Shown: positions 1 through 8,144, counted from the first letter of the stretch. The stretch is DNA of 43,462 nt from an uncultured Clostridia bacterium (GCA_947591785.1 CANQDK010000002.1:143069-186530), one strand, 5' to 3'. Numbers and translations: made by a program. The notes: generated from the letters alone by a model not told the origin.

Positions 1-29
1 AAAGGCTTACAAGAAATGATAATATTAAT

Positions 30-57
30 TTGATAATTTTTTGTTTTATGTTATAAT
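30..57 (+). promoter_or_regulatory. Candidate promoter for the ABC exporter operon
   Basis: TTGATA at 30-35 and a perfect TATAAT at 52-57 are separated by 16 bases. The predicted start near 64 leaves an untranslated leader of about 130 bases before the first gene. I found no recognisable riboswitch or terminator hairpin in that leader. Confidence 0.5.
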
Positions 58-195
58 TTTTTATAGGGTTTAGAATTTGTCAAAAATACCAATTTCCCAC
101 AAATCTTGATAATAAAAGTCGGTAAAAATGAATTTTTTATAAAACACGATTATCATGGGATTTGCAAAAGAAATCTATAATTAAAGGAAAAACAT

Positions 196-1122
196 ATGAC
201 AAACAATAATGTTATTGAAATTCAACATCTAAAAAAATATTTTAAAGAAATCAAAGCTGTTGATGACATTTCTTTTACCGTAAAAAAAGGAGAACTTTTT
301 GCTTTTCTTGGATTAAATGGTGCAGGAAAATCCACAACAATCAACATTTTGTGTGGAGAATTGGCAAAAGATAGTGGCAAAATTTATGTTGATGGCATGG
401 ATGTTGACAAAGACATTTCCAGAATTAAACCACAACTTGGAGTCGTTTTCCAAAACTCAATGTTAGATTCAAAATTGTCTGTTTTTCAAAACTTGAAAAT
501 CAAAGCTCAACTTTATGATTTGAGTAAGGAAAAATTTAAAGAAAATTTGGACTTGCTTGCAAACAAACTGGAATTTCAAGACATTTTAAATCGCCCACTT
601 TATAAACTTAGTGGAGGGCAAAGAAGAAGAATAGACCTTGCCCGAGCCCTTATTCACAATCCTCAAATTTTGATTTTAGATGAACCAACAACTGGGCTTG
701 ACCCTAAAACAAGAATCTTGGTGTGGAAACTTTTAGCAGATTTGAGAAAGACAACTGACTTAACAATCATCTTGACAACACACTATATGGAAGAAGCCAA
801 CGAAGCAGACACAATTGTCATTATCGACAGTGGAAAGATTGTCGCAAATGACACGCCAAACAATCTCAAAAACAAATATGCAAACGATTTTTTGAAGATA
901 TATAAATTTGACAAAACTTTACCGTCTCTTTTAAAAAAAGACAAAATAGATTATACTCAAAACGACAAAATGATTGAAATTGAAGTTGCTGATATGAACA
1001 AAGCAAAAAATCTTATTGTCAAATATGAAAAATTGATTTATGATTTTGAAGTGCTTAAGGGAAAAATGGACAATGTATTCCTAAATATTACAGGCAAGGA
1101 TTTAAAAGAGGTAACATTATGA
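196..1122 (+). CDS. ABC transporter ATP-binding protein (ABC-2 exporter type)
   Basis: This is the nucleotide-binding subunit of an ABC exporter, using ATP to drive the membrane partner encoded next. Visible motifs are the Walker A GLNGAGKST (about residues 39-47), the signature LSGGQ (138-142), Walker B LILDEP (159-164) and the H-loop histidine in TTHYMEEA (about 196). The C-terminal ~80 residues resemble the accessory tail of drug- and antibiotic-exporting ABC ATPases of the DrrA/YadG/NodI type. AAAGGA lies just upstream of the ATG. The stop overlaps the permease start by 4 bases (ATGA), so the two are translationally coupled. The substrate cannot be read from the sequence; drug, lipid or polysaccharide export are all possible. 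Confidence 0.93.
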   Translation: MTNNNVIEIQHLKKYFKEIKAVDDISFTVKKGELFAFLGLNGAGKSTTINILCGELAKDSGKIYVDGMDVDKDISRIKPQLGVVFQNSMLDSKLSVFQNLKIKAQLYDLSKEKFKENLDLLANKLEFQDILNRPLYKLSGGQRRRIDLARALIHNPQILILDEPTTGLDPKTRILVWKLLADLRKTTDLTIILTTHYMEEANEADTIVIIDSGKIVANDTPNNLKNKYANDFLKIYKFDKTLPSLLKKDKIDYTQNDKMIEIEVADMNKAKNLIVKYEKLIYDFEVLKGKMDNVFLNITGKDLKEVTL

Positions 1123-2066
1123 AAAGCGAACTAAAAAAACTCTCTGCCCTTATAAATCGAAATGTGAAGTTGTATTTTAAAGACAAAATGACTTTCTTTG
1201 TTTCGTTGCTAACTCCACTAATTCTTGTTGTGCTGTTCCTAACATTTTTAAAAGGCGTGTATGCAAACACAATAACAAGCCTTTTGCCAAAAGGAATTGA
1301 AATAAGCAAAAGTTCTATCGAAGCGTTTTGCGGTGGTTGGCTATTTTCTTCAATTGTCGCCGTTTCCTGCGTGACTGTCGCCTTTTGTTCAAATATTATG
1401 GTTATTGATAAAATCAACAAATCTATACAAGACTTAAATATCACCCCTGTGAAAAAATCAACTCTGCTTATTTCATATTTTATTTCAAATTTCTTTACAA
1501 CGTTTCTCATCTGTGTAATTGTGCTTGTTATTAGTTTTGTTTATCTTGCTTGCGTTGGTTTCTTTTTGACATTTTCAGATGTTTTAATGCTTCTAATTTC
1601 AACTCTTTGTATGAGTTTGTTTGGAAGTTTGATGTCCTCGCTTGTTGGTTTGTTTATCTCTTCACAAGGTGCACAAACAGCGGTTTCAACCCTAGTTTCT
1701 TCAATGTATGGATTTATAAGCGGTGCGTATATGCCAATTTCACAGTTTGGTGTTGGAATAAAAGACTTTTTAAGTTTCTTGCCAAGCACTCATGGAACAA
1801 TATTGTTTCGACAATATTACATGAATGGCGTTATAAATCATCTGCAAACTGTGGACAAAGTGCCAAGTGATGTTGCAGAAAAGATTCGGCTTGCTTTTGA
1901 TGGGAAATTGATTTTGTTTAACACTGAAATTCCAACTTGGGCATTATTTACAGTTTTAATTGGAAGTTGTGTGTTGATTTTAGGACTTTATATTCTTTTT
2001 TCTCACTTATCAAAAAGGAAGCATATTAAAGAATCTATAAAATCAAAAAACTCAAACTCTTTCTAA
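1119..2066 (+). CDS. ABC-2 family transporter permease
   Basis: This is the membrane subunit partnering the upstream ATPase. About six hydrophobic segments are visible: one near residues 25-45, a block between about 75 and 200, and a last one near 275-300. There is a large extracytoplasmic loop with the FCGGWLFSS stretch between the first two. A charged, lysine- and serine-rich tail ends the protein. This architecture, and the gene pairing, fit the ABC-2 family (DrrB/YadH-like). The start overlaps the ATPase stop as ATGA, and GAGG sits 7 bases upstream inside the ATPase gene. Which compound it exports is unknown. Confidence 0.9.
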   Translation: MKSELKKLSALINRNVKLYFKDKMTFFVSLLTPLILVVLFLTFLKGVYANTITSLLPKGIEISKSSIEAFCGGWLFSSIVAVSCVTVAFCSNIMVIDKINKSIQDLNITPVKKSTLLISYFISNFFTTFLICVIVLVISFVYLACVGFFLTFSDVLMLLISTLCMSLFGSLMSSLVGLFISSQGAQTAVSTLVSSMYGFISGAYMPISQFGVGIKDFLSFLPSTHGTILFRQYYMNGVINHLQTVDKVPSDVAEKIRLAFDGKLILFNTEIPTWALFTVLIGSCVLILGLYILFSHLSKRKHIKESIKSKNSNSF

Positions 2067-2102
2067 AAAAACTGCTCAATCTTAAAAACCCGCTCAAAAA
2101 GT

Positions 2103-2138
2103 TTGATTAATCTTTAAAATTTCATTAAGATTCATCAA
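2103..2138. terminator. Possible convergent hairpin terminator
   Basis: An imperfect inverted repeat pairs 2103-2114 with 2127-2138 (TTGATtAATCTT against AAGATTcATCAA, one mismatch). It lies between the convergent exporter operon and the YolD-like gene, whose last codons it overlaps. It lacks a clear U tract, so it is a weak candidate. Confidence 0.3.
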
Positions 2139-2280
2139 CTTTGGGCTTCTGCTGAATTTTGAAGGTTTTATTGTTTTTCACATCACATTCATGCTCATAT
2201 TCTTTTTTCCTTAATGCCATTTGCAAACCTTTCAAAGCATCAAATGGAGCAAATTGCTTTGCTCTATCTTCTCGCGACAT
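2125..2280 (-). CDS. YolD-like small protein
   Basis: A 51-residue protein starting MSREDRAKQFAPFDALKGL, the hallmark N-terminus of the clostridial YolD-like family, which is typically found beside Y-family polymerases. I chose the ATG at 2280 because GGAGAGGAA lies directly upstream, formed by the last codons of the polymerase gene. A longer reading beginning at 2310 would overlap the polymerase and leave this ribosome site unused. Only one base separates the polymerase stop (2282-2284) from this ATG, so expression is coupled. The family is thought to assist or regulate the error-prone polymerase; the exact role is not established from this sequence. Confidence 0.82.
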   Translation of the reverse strand: MSREDRAKQFAPFDALKGLQMALRKKEYEHECDVKNNKTFKIQQKPKVDES

Positions 2281-2281
2281 T

Positions 2282-3547
2282 TTATTCCTCTCCACTCCTA
2301 TGCCCTCCAATAGTGTTGTTTCTTTCGATTATTGTTGCGTTTTTTGTGAAATCCACCGCTTTCAAGACGGTGTTTTTGCCATACTTATCTTGTAAATCCA
2401 AAATGCTCCACACAAGTTTCTTCTCTTTTTCAATTTCTTTCAAGTCAACAAACATATCATATTGTTCACACTCCTCGGGCAATAGATTAAACCCATATCC
2501 AATTCTTCTTATTGGACGTGACTTGTCAACAATTTTTTCAAACAACTCATCTGCAACCTTTCCAATTATTGAATATAAATTTGTCACCACATTCATTCTT
2601 TGCATTCCCTTTGCACCCGCCTTTCGATTGTCGCCATAGCCAACAAAAAGATGTAAATGGTTTGTCACATAACCTTGCCTGAACATCTCATAACAACCAC
2701 TTTGCACCATCTCTTGCATAACAAGTTTCGCATCTTGAAAGCCATAATTTTGAGGTAATATTTGAGAAGAAGAAATTGACTTCCCTTTGGTTTTATAATT
2801 TTTTATATCACTCATCAAACAACTTTCTTTGCCTTTTGCATGATCGATGAGAAGTTCTGCATTCACACCAAACTCTCTGTAAAGCAAATCTTCATCTGCT
2901 TTTGCGATGCCTTCCATGTCGTAAATTCCATATTTCGCCAGCCTATTGACTGTGCCTGTTGAAATTTGCCAAAAATCTGTCAATGGCTGATGATTCCAAA
3001 GTGTTTTTATAAATTTTTCTTCGTTTAACCATCCAATTCTGTCCTTTGAGTGTTTTGCAGTTATGTCAAGAGCAATTTTCGCCAAATACAAATTTGTTCC
3101 TATCCCAGCCGAAGATGGAATATGGAGTTTTTCATTTATTTCACTCATCAACTTTATCGCAAATTCTTTTGCTCGAAGATTATATAATTTCAAATAATCG
3201 GTGACATCTAAAAAACATTCATCAATAGAATAAACATGAATATCATTTTTATCAATATATTGCAAATAAATTCCATAAATCTCAGATGCATATTCAATAT
3301 ATTTTTTCATTCGTGGCGGAGCAATGATAAATTCAATATCCTTTGGAATTTCAAACAGACGACAACGATTTTTCACTCCTAGTGCCTTCAAGGCAGGAGA
3401 AACTGCAAGACAGATTGTGCTTTCTGTCCTTTTTTCATCTGCAACAACAAGTTTTGTTGTCATAGCATCAAGCCCACGTTCTGCACACTCAACAGATGCA
3501 AAAAATGACTTCATATCTATGACAAAATAAATTCTCTGTTTCTCCAT
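2282..3547 (-). CDS. Y-family (translesion) DNA polymerase, UvrX/DinB group
   Basis: An error-prone polymerase that copies damaged DNA. Diagnostic residues are the first catalytic aspartate in FVIDMKSFFASVEC (D11) and the YSIDECFLDV motif (D109/E110) that completes the palm active site. The remainder fits the little-finger domain. At 421 residues the length is normal. I place the start at the ATG at 3547 (MEKQRIYF) instead of 3592, because the 15 extra residues are hydrophobic and not family-like, and because a TATAAT sits seven bases upstream, within that extension. No Shine-Dalgarno is present, so the message may be leaderless. It is followed immediately by a YolD-like gene. I saw no Bacillus-type LexA box upstream. 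Confidence 0.92.
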   Translation of the reverse strand: MEKQRIYFVIDMKSFFASVECAERGLDAMTTKLVVADEKRTESTICLAVSPALKALGVKNRCRLFEIPKDIEFIIAPPRMKKYIEYASEIYGIYLQYIDKNDIHVYSIDECFLDVTDYLKLYNLRAKEFAIKLMSEINEKLHIPSSAGIGTNLYLAKIALDITAKHSKDRIGWLNEEKFIKTLWNHQPLTDFWQISTGTVNRLAKYGIYDMEGIAKADEDLLYREFGVNAELLIDHAKGKESCLMSDIKNYKTKGKSISSSQILPQNYGFQDAKLVMQEMVQSGCYEMFRQGYVTNHLHLFVGYGDNRKAGAKGMQRMNVVTNLYSIIGKVADELFEKIVDKSRPIRRIGYGFNLLPEECEQYDMFVDLKEIEKEKKLVWSILDLQDKYGKNTVLKAVDFTKNATIIERNNTIGGHRSGEE

Positions 3548-3554
3548 TTGTTTT

Positions 3555-3583
3555 ATTATATCACAATTGCAAGATAAAAACAA
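3555..3583 (-). promoter_or_regulatory. Promoter of the Y-family polymerase, at leaderless spacing
   Basis: Reading the minus strand: TTGTTT at 3583-3578, 17 bases, then TATAAT at 3560-3555, preceded by TG as in an extended -10. The predicted start falls at 3548-3547, at or one base before the ATG. Confidence 0.65.
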
Positions 3584-3657
3584 AATTAACAAATATTCAT
3601 AAAAAAATCGATTTTTAATAAAAAAAATAGAAATTTTGCGTTAAATCATACTTAAAA

Positions 3658-3687
3658 TTGCCGAATTTTGTATTTCTGTCATATAAA
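3658..3687 (+). promoter_or_regulatory. Candidate promoter of ddh
   Basis: TTGCCG at 3658-3663 and TATAAA at 3682-3687, with an 18-base spacer. Transcription would start near 3694, about 20 bases before the ddh ATG. Confidence 0.45.
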
Positions 3688-3713
3688 TTTATAAATAAGT
3701 TATGGAGGTTTTT

Positions 3714-4637
3714 ATGAAATTTGGAATATGTGGTTATGGAAATCTTGGAAAAGCTGTTGAAAGATTATTAAAGAAAAATAACGAACAAATCATTGGAATT
3801 TTTTCTCGCAGAAATAATCTTGAAAGTGTTTATGGAACAAAAATTTTCGATTATGAAAAAGCAAAAGATTTTTCGAATGACATAAATGTGCTCTTTATGT
3901 GTGGAGGTTCTCAAGAAGACTTGTTATGGCAAACTCCACAAATGTGCAAACATTTCAATGTGATAGACACATTTGACACCCACGCAAAAATTGAAACACA
4001 CAAACAAAATCTTGAAAAGGTTGCAAAAGAAAGTGGGCATGTTGCAATCTATTCATGTGGCTGGGATCCTGGAATTTTTAGTCTGATTCGCGGTTTATCA
4101 AAATCAATTTTCACTACAACACCTCAAACTTTTTGGGGAAAAGGTGTAAGTCAAGGGCACAGCGAGGCACTTCGCAACATAAAAGGGATTGCCGATGCAA
4201 TTCAATTTACTGTTCCTAATCAAAAAATTTTACAACAAATGAAAAGTAATCCAACATTTTGTCCACAAACAACACAAACACACGAAAGGCATTGTTTTAT
4301 AACTCTTGACAACACTCGAGATTTGAAAGAAATTGAAAACGAAATTAAACAAACAGAAAACTATTTCAAAGGCCAAAAAGTTTTTGTTAATGTTTGTTCT
4401 CAAGAAGAACTCAACAAATTAAAACAAAAAATGTCTCATCGTGGAATCATTTTCGCTGGCGACAAAGACTCTTCACTCGAATTTTCGGTTAAAATGGAAA
4501 ACAACCCAGACTTCACTGCAAAAATAATGTATGCATACTCAAACGCGATACCAAAACTTTCCAGTGGGGCTTATAATGTTCTAGATATTCCAGCAAAATA
4601 TCTTGAAAAAAACAATAATTTTGATAAAATTCTTTAA
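3714..4637 (+). CDS. ddh: meso-Diaminopimelate dehydrogenase
   Basis: Catalyses the one-step NADPH-dependent reductive amination of tetrahydrodipicolinate to meso-diaminopimelate, the lysine and peptidoglycan precursor, in the cytoplasm. The N-terminus GICGYGNLGKAVE is a Rossmann dinucleotide-binding loop. FDTHAKI, SCGWDPGIFSLIR and FWGKGVSQGHSEALRNIKG are typical of the Ddh family. Length is 307 residues, slightly shorter than the usual ~325. The ATG at 3714 is preferred over the one at 3702 because GGAGG at 3704-3708 fits it exactly and would otherwise lie inside the coding sequence. It converges on dapB, whose product supplies its substrate. Confidence 0.93.
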   Translation: MKFGICGYGNLGKAVERLLKKNNEQIIGIFSRRNNLESVYGTKIFDYEKAKDFSNDINVLFMCGGSQEDLLWQTPQMCKHFNVIDTFDTHAKIETHKQNLEKVAKESGHVAIYSCGWDPGIFSLIRGLSKSIFTTTPQTFWGKGVSQGHSEALRNIKGIADAIQFTVPNQKILQQMKSNPTFCPQTTQTHERHCFITLDNTRDLKEIENEIKQTENYFKGQKVFVNVCSQEELNKLKQKMSHRGIIFAGDKDSSLEFSVKMENNPDFTAKIMYAYSNAIPKLSSGAYNVLDIPAKYLEKNNNFDKIL

Positions 4638-4664
4638 AAAAATGGCAAAAAACGCCATTTTTTT
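4636..4664. terminator. Bidirectional terminator between ddh and dapB
   Basis: ATGGC (4642-4646) pairs with GCCAT (4654-4658), and flanking A and T runs extend the stem to 4636-4664. This gives a U tract on either strand, ending both ddh and dapB transcripts. Confidence 0.85.
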
Positions 4665-5310
4665 AAATTAAATCATTCATATTAAATAAACCAGATTTTT
4701 TTTCTATTATAAATTTACATGCCTTAACAACTCCTTGACAAAAAACATCTCTGTCAAAAACTCTATGCGAAATTTCAAGAATTTCATTTTTTCCATAAAT
4801 TGATACACTATGATTTCCAACAACATCACCCACCCTTAGCGAATTTATTATTGGATGTTGTCCACATTCTTCCAAAACTTTGATTATTTCCTTGCACGAA
4901 CCACTTGGGCTATCTTTTTTCTGCTTATGATGAATTTCCTCGACGACAATGTCGTTTTCCTGTAAATTTTTCAAATTTTTCAGCATTTTTAATAAAACAG
5001 AAAACAAAATACTAAAATTTGATGTCATAAATATAGCAATATTTTTTTTAGATTTTTCAATTTCAAATAAATTATCTGCACTATGATTTGTTGTCGCAAT
5101 AACAATTGGAATTTTTTTCTTTTCTGCCAACAATAAATTTTCTTTAAGACATTCTGCTGTTGAAAAGTCAACCACAACATCACACTTATAATTTTCCGCT
5201 TCAGGACGATTTTCTTTATCAATCCCAAAAAAATCCATATTTTCTTTTTTGAGTTGACTTTGCATCTTTTTCCCCATTTTCCCATCAGAACCAATAATTA
5301 AAACTCTCAT
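4663..5310 (-). CDS. dapB: 4-Hydroxy-tetrahydrodipicolinate reductase (short form)
   Basis: Reduces hydroxy-tetrahydrodipicolinate to tetrahydrodipicolinate in lysine/DAP synthesis. Motifs seen are the nucleotide-binding loop IIGSDGKMG (residues 5-13), VVDFSTAE (about 46-53), IATTNHS (71-77), and the active-site block EEIHHKQKKDSPSGS with H127, H128 and the PSG loop. At 215 residues it is shorter than common DapB (about 245-270). The shortening is spread through the Rossmann domain, and the key motifs are intact. AAGGTG lies close to the ATG. A TATAAT is present about 25 bases upstream without a clear -35. The convergent neighbour ddh uses its product. Confidence 0.9.
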   Translation of the reverse strand: MRVLIIGSDGKMGKKMQSQLKKENMDFFGIDKENRPEAENYKCDVVVDFSTAECLKENLLLAEKKKIPIVIATTNHSADNLFEIEKSKKNIAIFMTSNFSILFSVLLKMLKNLKNLQENDIVVEEIHHKQKKDSPSGSCKEIIKVLEECGQHPIINSLRVGDVVGNHSVSIYGKNEILEISHRVFDRDVFCQGVVKACKFIIEKKSGLFNMNDLI

Positions 5311-5466
5311 TTTTCACCTTTTTTATTTTTATTATATTTTTATTTATTTTATATTCATAATCCTAGCCATTTGATTATTAAAATTAATTTAGAGAATAAC
5401 AATAAAAATGCTCAAAAATTAAATTTTTATTTAAAACTTACTTTAAAGTTGTATTTTTTTTAAATA

Positions 5467-5496
5467 AATAAATCTGTTTGTAGAATAAATCTGTTT
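5467..5496. repeat. Pair of 13-base direct repeats
   Basis: AATAAATCTGTTT occurs at 5467-5479 and again at 5484-5496, 17 bases start to start, about 46 bases upstream of the sensor's -35. It could be a regulator site or chance similarity in A/T-rich DNA. Confidence 0.4.
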
Positions 5497-5541
5497 TTAA
5501 TAAAGAAATTAAAATTATTTTAGATTTTTTTTAATTTTTGC

Positions 5542-5571
5542 TTGACAGTTGAATATTTGTTCAACTATACT
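5542..5571 (+). promoter_or_regulatory. Promoter of the metal-resistance operon
   Basis: A consensus TTGACA (5542-5547) is followed after 18 bases by TATACT (5566-5571). The spacer contains the first operator palindrome, so bound repressor would block polymerase directly. Confidence 0.8.
5548..5565. promoter_or_regulatory. ArsR/CadC-type operator 1
   Basis: GTTGAA (5548-5553) and TTCAAC (5560-5565) form perfect 6-base arms around a 6-base centre, located between the -35 and -10 elements. It resembles the TTGAA..TTCAA operators of ArsR/SmtB repressors. Confidence 0.72.
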
Positions 5572-5578
5572 ATAAACA

Positions 5579-5596
5579 GTTGAATATCCATTCAAT
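5579..5596. promoter_or_regulatory. ArsR/CadC-type operator 2
   Basis: GTTGAA (5579-5584) and TTCAAT (5591-5596) repeat the operator half-sites. The centre lies 31 bases from operator 1, about three helical turns, so two repressor dimers would bind the same face of the DNA around the transcription start. Confidence 0.65.
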
Positions 5597-5616
5597 CAAA
5601 GAAAAAGGAAATATTT

Positions 5617-5985
5617 ATGGGAAAATGTAAATGCGTGAATTGTGATTGCAATATAATTCACAAAGAAAATGTTTCTTCTGTAAAAAACAAAATGCAAGAT
5701 GACGAAACTTTGCTTGGCATGGCAGATTTTTATAAAGCACTTTCTGACAGCACTCGTATTAAAATAATCAATGCCCTTGATTGTGGTGAACTATGCGTGT
5801 GTGATATTTCTTCGCTTTTAAACATGACAAAATCGGCAATTTCTCATCAGCTTCAAAATCTAAAAGAAATGGATTTAATTAAATGTCGAAAATGCGGAAA
5901 AGAAGTTTTTTACTCTCTTGCAGACAAGCATATTTGCGAAGTTTTTGAAATCAGTTTGCAACATATTTTGGAGAAGAAAAAATGA
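5617..5985 (+). CDS. cadC: ArsR/SmtB-family metal-sensing repressor, CadC-like
   Basis: A winged-helix repressor that releases DNA when it binds metal. Two separate metal sites can be read. The alpha-3N site has N-terminal cysteines at 4, 6, 9 and 11 plus ELCVCD (C60, C62), as in cadmium/lead/bismuth-sensing CadC. The alpha-5 site has D103, H105, H116 and E119, with the same spacing (2, 11, 3) as the zinc site of CadC. The recognition helix is around TKSAISHQLQNLK (71-83). AAAGGA precedes the ATG. The stop overlaps the ATPase start as ATGA. Autorepression through the two upstream operators is likely. Which metal is the natural inducer is inferred from the ligand set only. Confidence 0.9.
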   Translation: MGKCKCVNCDCNIIHKENVSSVKNKMQDDETLLGMADFYKALSDSTRIKIINALDCGELCVCDISSLLNMTKSAISHQLQNLKEMDLIKCRKCGKEVFYSLADKHICEVFEISLQHILEKKK

Positions 5986-8051
5986 AAAAAACAGTAAAAA
6001 TCGAAGGGCTTGATTGCCCTAATTGTGCAAGAACTTTAGAAGAAGAACTAAAAAAAATCAACGGAATAAATAATGTGCATATCGAATTTGTCAAAAGCAC
6101 CCTGACTTTTGATAGTGAAAATACGCAAACTATGCTTGAAAATATAAAAAAAGTGACAAAAGAAATTGAACCAAATGCAAAAATTGTTGATTTAGAAGAA
6201 AAAGAAAAGAAACAAATTGATAAAATGCTGATTTTGGACATCTCATTTTTAATCATTGGTATTGCTATTGGATTTGTGATATTTTTTGTCAAAATGCCAC
6301 TTTGGTGCTATTGGACACTTTATGTTTTAAGTGCATTGCTTCTTGGCTATAAAACTTACATCAAAGCTTTCCTTCTTCTTTTTAAAGGAATCATAAATGA
6401 GAATTTGTTGATTACCATTTCTGTTGTTGGAGCGTCAATTGTAAGTGAAAACATGGAAGGACTTATGGTTATTGCACTTTACTCAATAGGAAAAGTATTT
6501 GAAGGACTTGCGGTAAAAAAATCGCGTAAAAGTATTGAAAAACTCGCAAAATTGCAACCTGAATATGCAAATATCATTAATCAAGATGGTTCGACAGAAA
6601 AAGTTTCGCCAGAAAAAGTGCAAATTGGGGACAAGATTTTGGTGCGTTCAGGCGAAAAAGTTGCTCTCGATGGTGTTATTTTGGAGGGTTCAGCATTTAT
6701 AGATATGCAAAACTTGACAGGTGAAAGTGTTCCCGTTCAACTTAAAGAGGGTGACGAAATTCTGTCTGGCTCAATCGTTCTTGATTCTGCACTTGTGATT
6801 AAAACAACAAGTTTATATAGTAACAGTGCAATTTGCAAAATTATGAATCTTGTTGAAAAAGCAACCGAAAATAAAAGCAAAACGGAAACTTTCATTTCAA
6901 AAATAACAAAATGGTACACTCTTGGAATCGTTCTGCTTGCAATCGCTGTTTGGGGTATAGTTTGGGCTGTCACTAAAAATTTTGACACCGCAATTTATCG
7001 CGGGCTTATATTCTTAGTTATTTCCTGTCCGTGTGCATTTGCAATATCTGTTCCACTATCCTATTTTTCTGGACTTGGAAACGCATCAAAACAAGGAGTT
7101 TTGATTAAGGGTTCAAATTTCCTTGATGCTTGTGCAAATTTAAACATGATAGCTTTTGACAAAACTGGAACTTTGACAACTGGAAATTTTCAAGTGGAAA
7201 AAGTGAAATGTTTTGACAAATCTAAAACAGAAAAAGACTTGCTGTTTATAGCCTCAATTGGAGAACAATTTTCCATTCATCCACTTGCTCAAGCAATTGT
7301 ATCTGCAAATTCAAAAAAATTACCAAAAATTAAGGATTTTAAAGAAAAATCAGGTTCTGGCGTTGAATTTTCGTTTGAAAACAAAAAATATTTTGTAGGA
7401 AGAAGAAGCAAAAATTTGGAATCTACCACTGTTGAAGTTTTTGAAAACGAAAATAAAATAGGTGAAATTCATCTTTCAGACACACTTAAACACACCGCAA
7501 TTGAAACTTGCAAAGAATTGAAAACTCTTGGCATAAAAACAGTTATGCTTTCTGGCGACTCTCCGTCTATTGTTGAAAAAACAGCAAAAAATATCGGTAT
7601 TGATGACGCAATTGGCAAACTTCTTCCAGAAGATAAATATTCTTATATTCAAGATTGCAAGAAAAATAAATTAAAAATTGGATATGTCGGTGACGGAATC
7701 AATGATGCACCTTCTCTTACAGTTGCAGATGTGGGAATAAGCATGGGAATCAATGGTGCCCCTGCAAGCATAGAAACAAGTGATATTGTTTTGGTTGATG
7801 ACAACCCTCTTAAAATAATAAGTGCAATAAAAATTTCAAAATACACAAGAAAAATTGTATTTGAAAATATTGGTGTGTCAGCTTTAGTCAAATTGGTTTT
7901 TCTTACACTTGGCTCTCTTGGTATCACAAACATGCTTGTGGCTGTTTTTGCAGATGTTGGAGTCACCCTTCTTGCAATTTTAAACAGTATGCGTGTTTTA
8001 AGGTATAATCCAAACAGAAACTCAAAACTTAAAAGCCAAATTAAAAACTAA
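5982..8051 (+). CDS. cadA: Heavy-metal P1B-type ATPase (Cd/Zn/Pb efflux)
   Basis: Pumps divalent soft metals out of the cytoplasm using ATP. The order is an N-terminal heavy-metal-associated domain with GLDCPNCA (C12, C15), then membrane helices, an actuator domain with TGES, the ion-binding CPC motif (C349-P350-C351), the phosphorylated aspartate in DKTGTLT (D393), the GDGINDAP hinge and final helices. At 689 residues it matches CadA/ZntA-type pumps with a single HMA domain. SCPCAFAIS is characteristic of the Zn/Cd/Pb class; copper pumps usually have CPCALGLA. It is coupled to the sensor gene by a 4-base overlap, so pump and repressor share one metal-induced transcript. Confidence 0.94.
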   Translation: MKKTVKIEGLDCPNCARTLEEELKKINGINNVHIEFVKSTLTFDSENTQTMLENIKKVTKEIEPNAKIVDLEEKEKKQIDKMLILDISFLIIGIAIGFVIFFVKMPLWCYWTLYVLSALLLGYKTYIKAFLLLFKGIINENLLITISVVGASIVSENMEGLMVIALYSIGKVFEGLAVKKSRKSIEKLAKLQPEYANIINQDGSTEKVSPEKVQIGDKILVRSGEKVALDGVILEGSAFIDMQNLTGESVPVQLKEGDEILSGSIVLDSALVIKTTSLYSNSAICKIMNLVEKATENKSKTETFISKITKWYTLGIVLLAIAVWGIVWAVTKNFDTAIYRGLIFLVISCPCAFAISVPLSYFSGLGNASKQGVLIKGSNFLDACANLNMIAFDKTGTLTTGNFQVEKVKCFDKSKTEKDLLFIASIGEQFSIHPLAQAIVSANSKKLPKIKDFKEKSGSGVEFSFENKKYFVGRRSKNLESTTVEVFENENKIGEIHLSDTLKHTAIETCKELKTLGIKTVMLSGDSPSIVEKTAKNIGIDDAIGKLLPEDKYSYIQDCKKNKLKIGYVGDGINDAPSLTVADVGISMGINGAPASIETSDIVLVDDNPLKIISAIKISKYTRKIVFENIGVSALVKLVFLTLGSLGITNMLVAVFADVGVTLLAILNSMRVLRYNPNRNSKLKSQIKN

Positions 8052-8144
8052 AAACAAAAGAATATAAGAAAAAAATAAAAAAATAAACTAAATAAATTAA
8101 TTTTATTAAAATATAAATTAAAATAAAATGAATTAAAACAAAAT

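Larger units (their letters stand above)
5311..5616. other. AT-rich spacer between dapB and the metal-sensor gene
   Basis: About 300 bases with no gene I can support. It holds the start region of dapB on the left, a 13-base direct repeat (AATAAATCTGTTT at 5467-5479 and 5484-5496), and on the right the promoter and two operators of the ArsR-type sensor. The rest is A/T-rich sequence without recognisable structure. Confidence 0.6.

Noticed and set aside
1088-1870. Minus-strand and frame-shifted frames inside the ABC-2 permease gene
   Set aside because: Overlap fully with a well-supported membrane protein and show no own start signals or protein features.
3548-3592. Longer N-terminus for the Y-family polymerase (start at 3592)
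   Set aside because: The extra residues are unlike the family and would contain the TATAAT promoter hexamer; the conserved fold starts at MEKQRIYF.
3548-3713. LexA box controlling the Y-family polymerase
   Set aside because: No CGAAC..GTTCG-type palindrome could be found in the divergent spacer.
5982-8051. Copper-type P1B ATPase
   Set aside because: The CPC motif context SCPCAFAIS and the CadC-like sensor point to Zn/Cd/Pb class pumps, not to copper.
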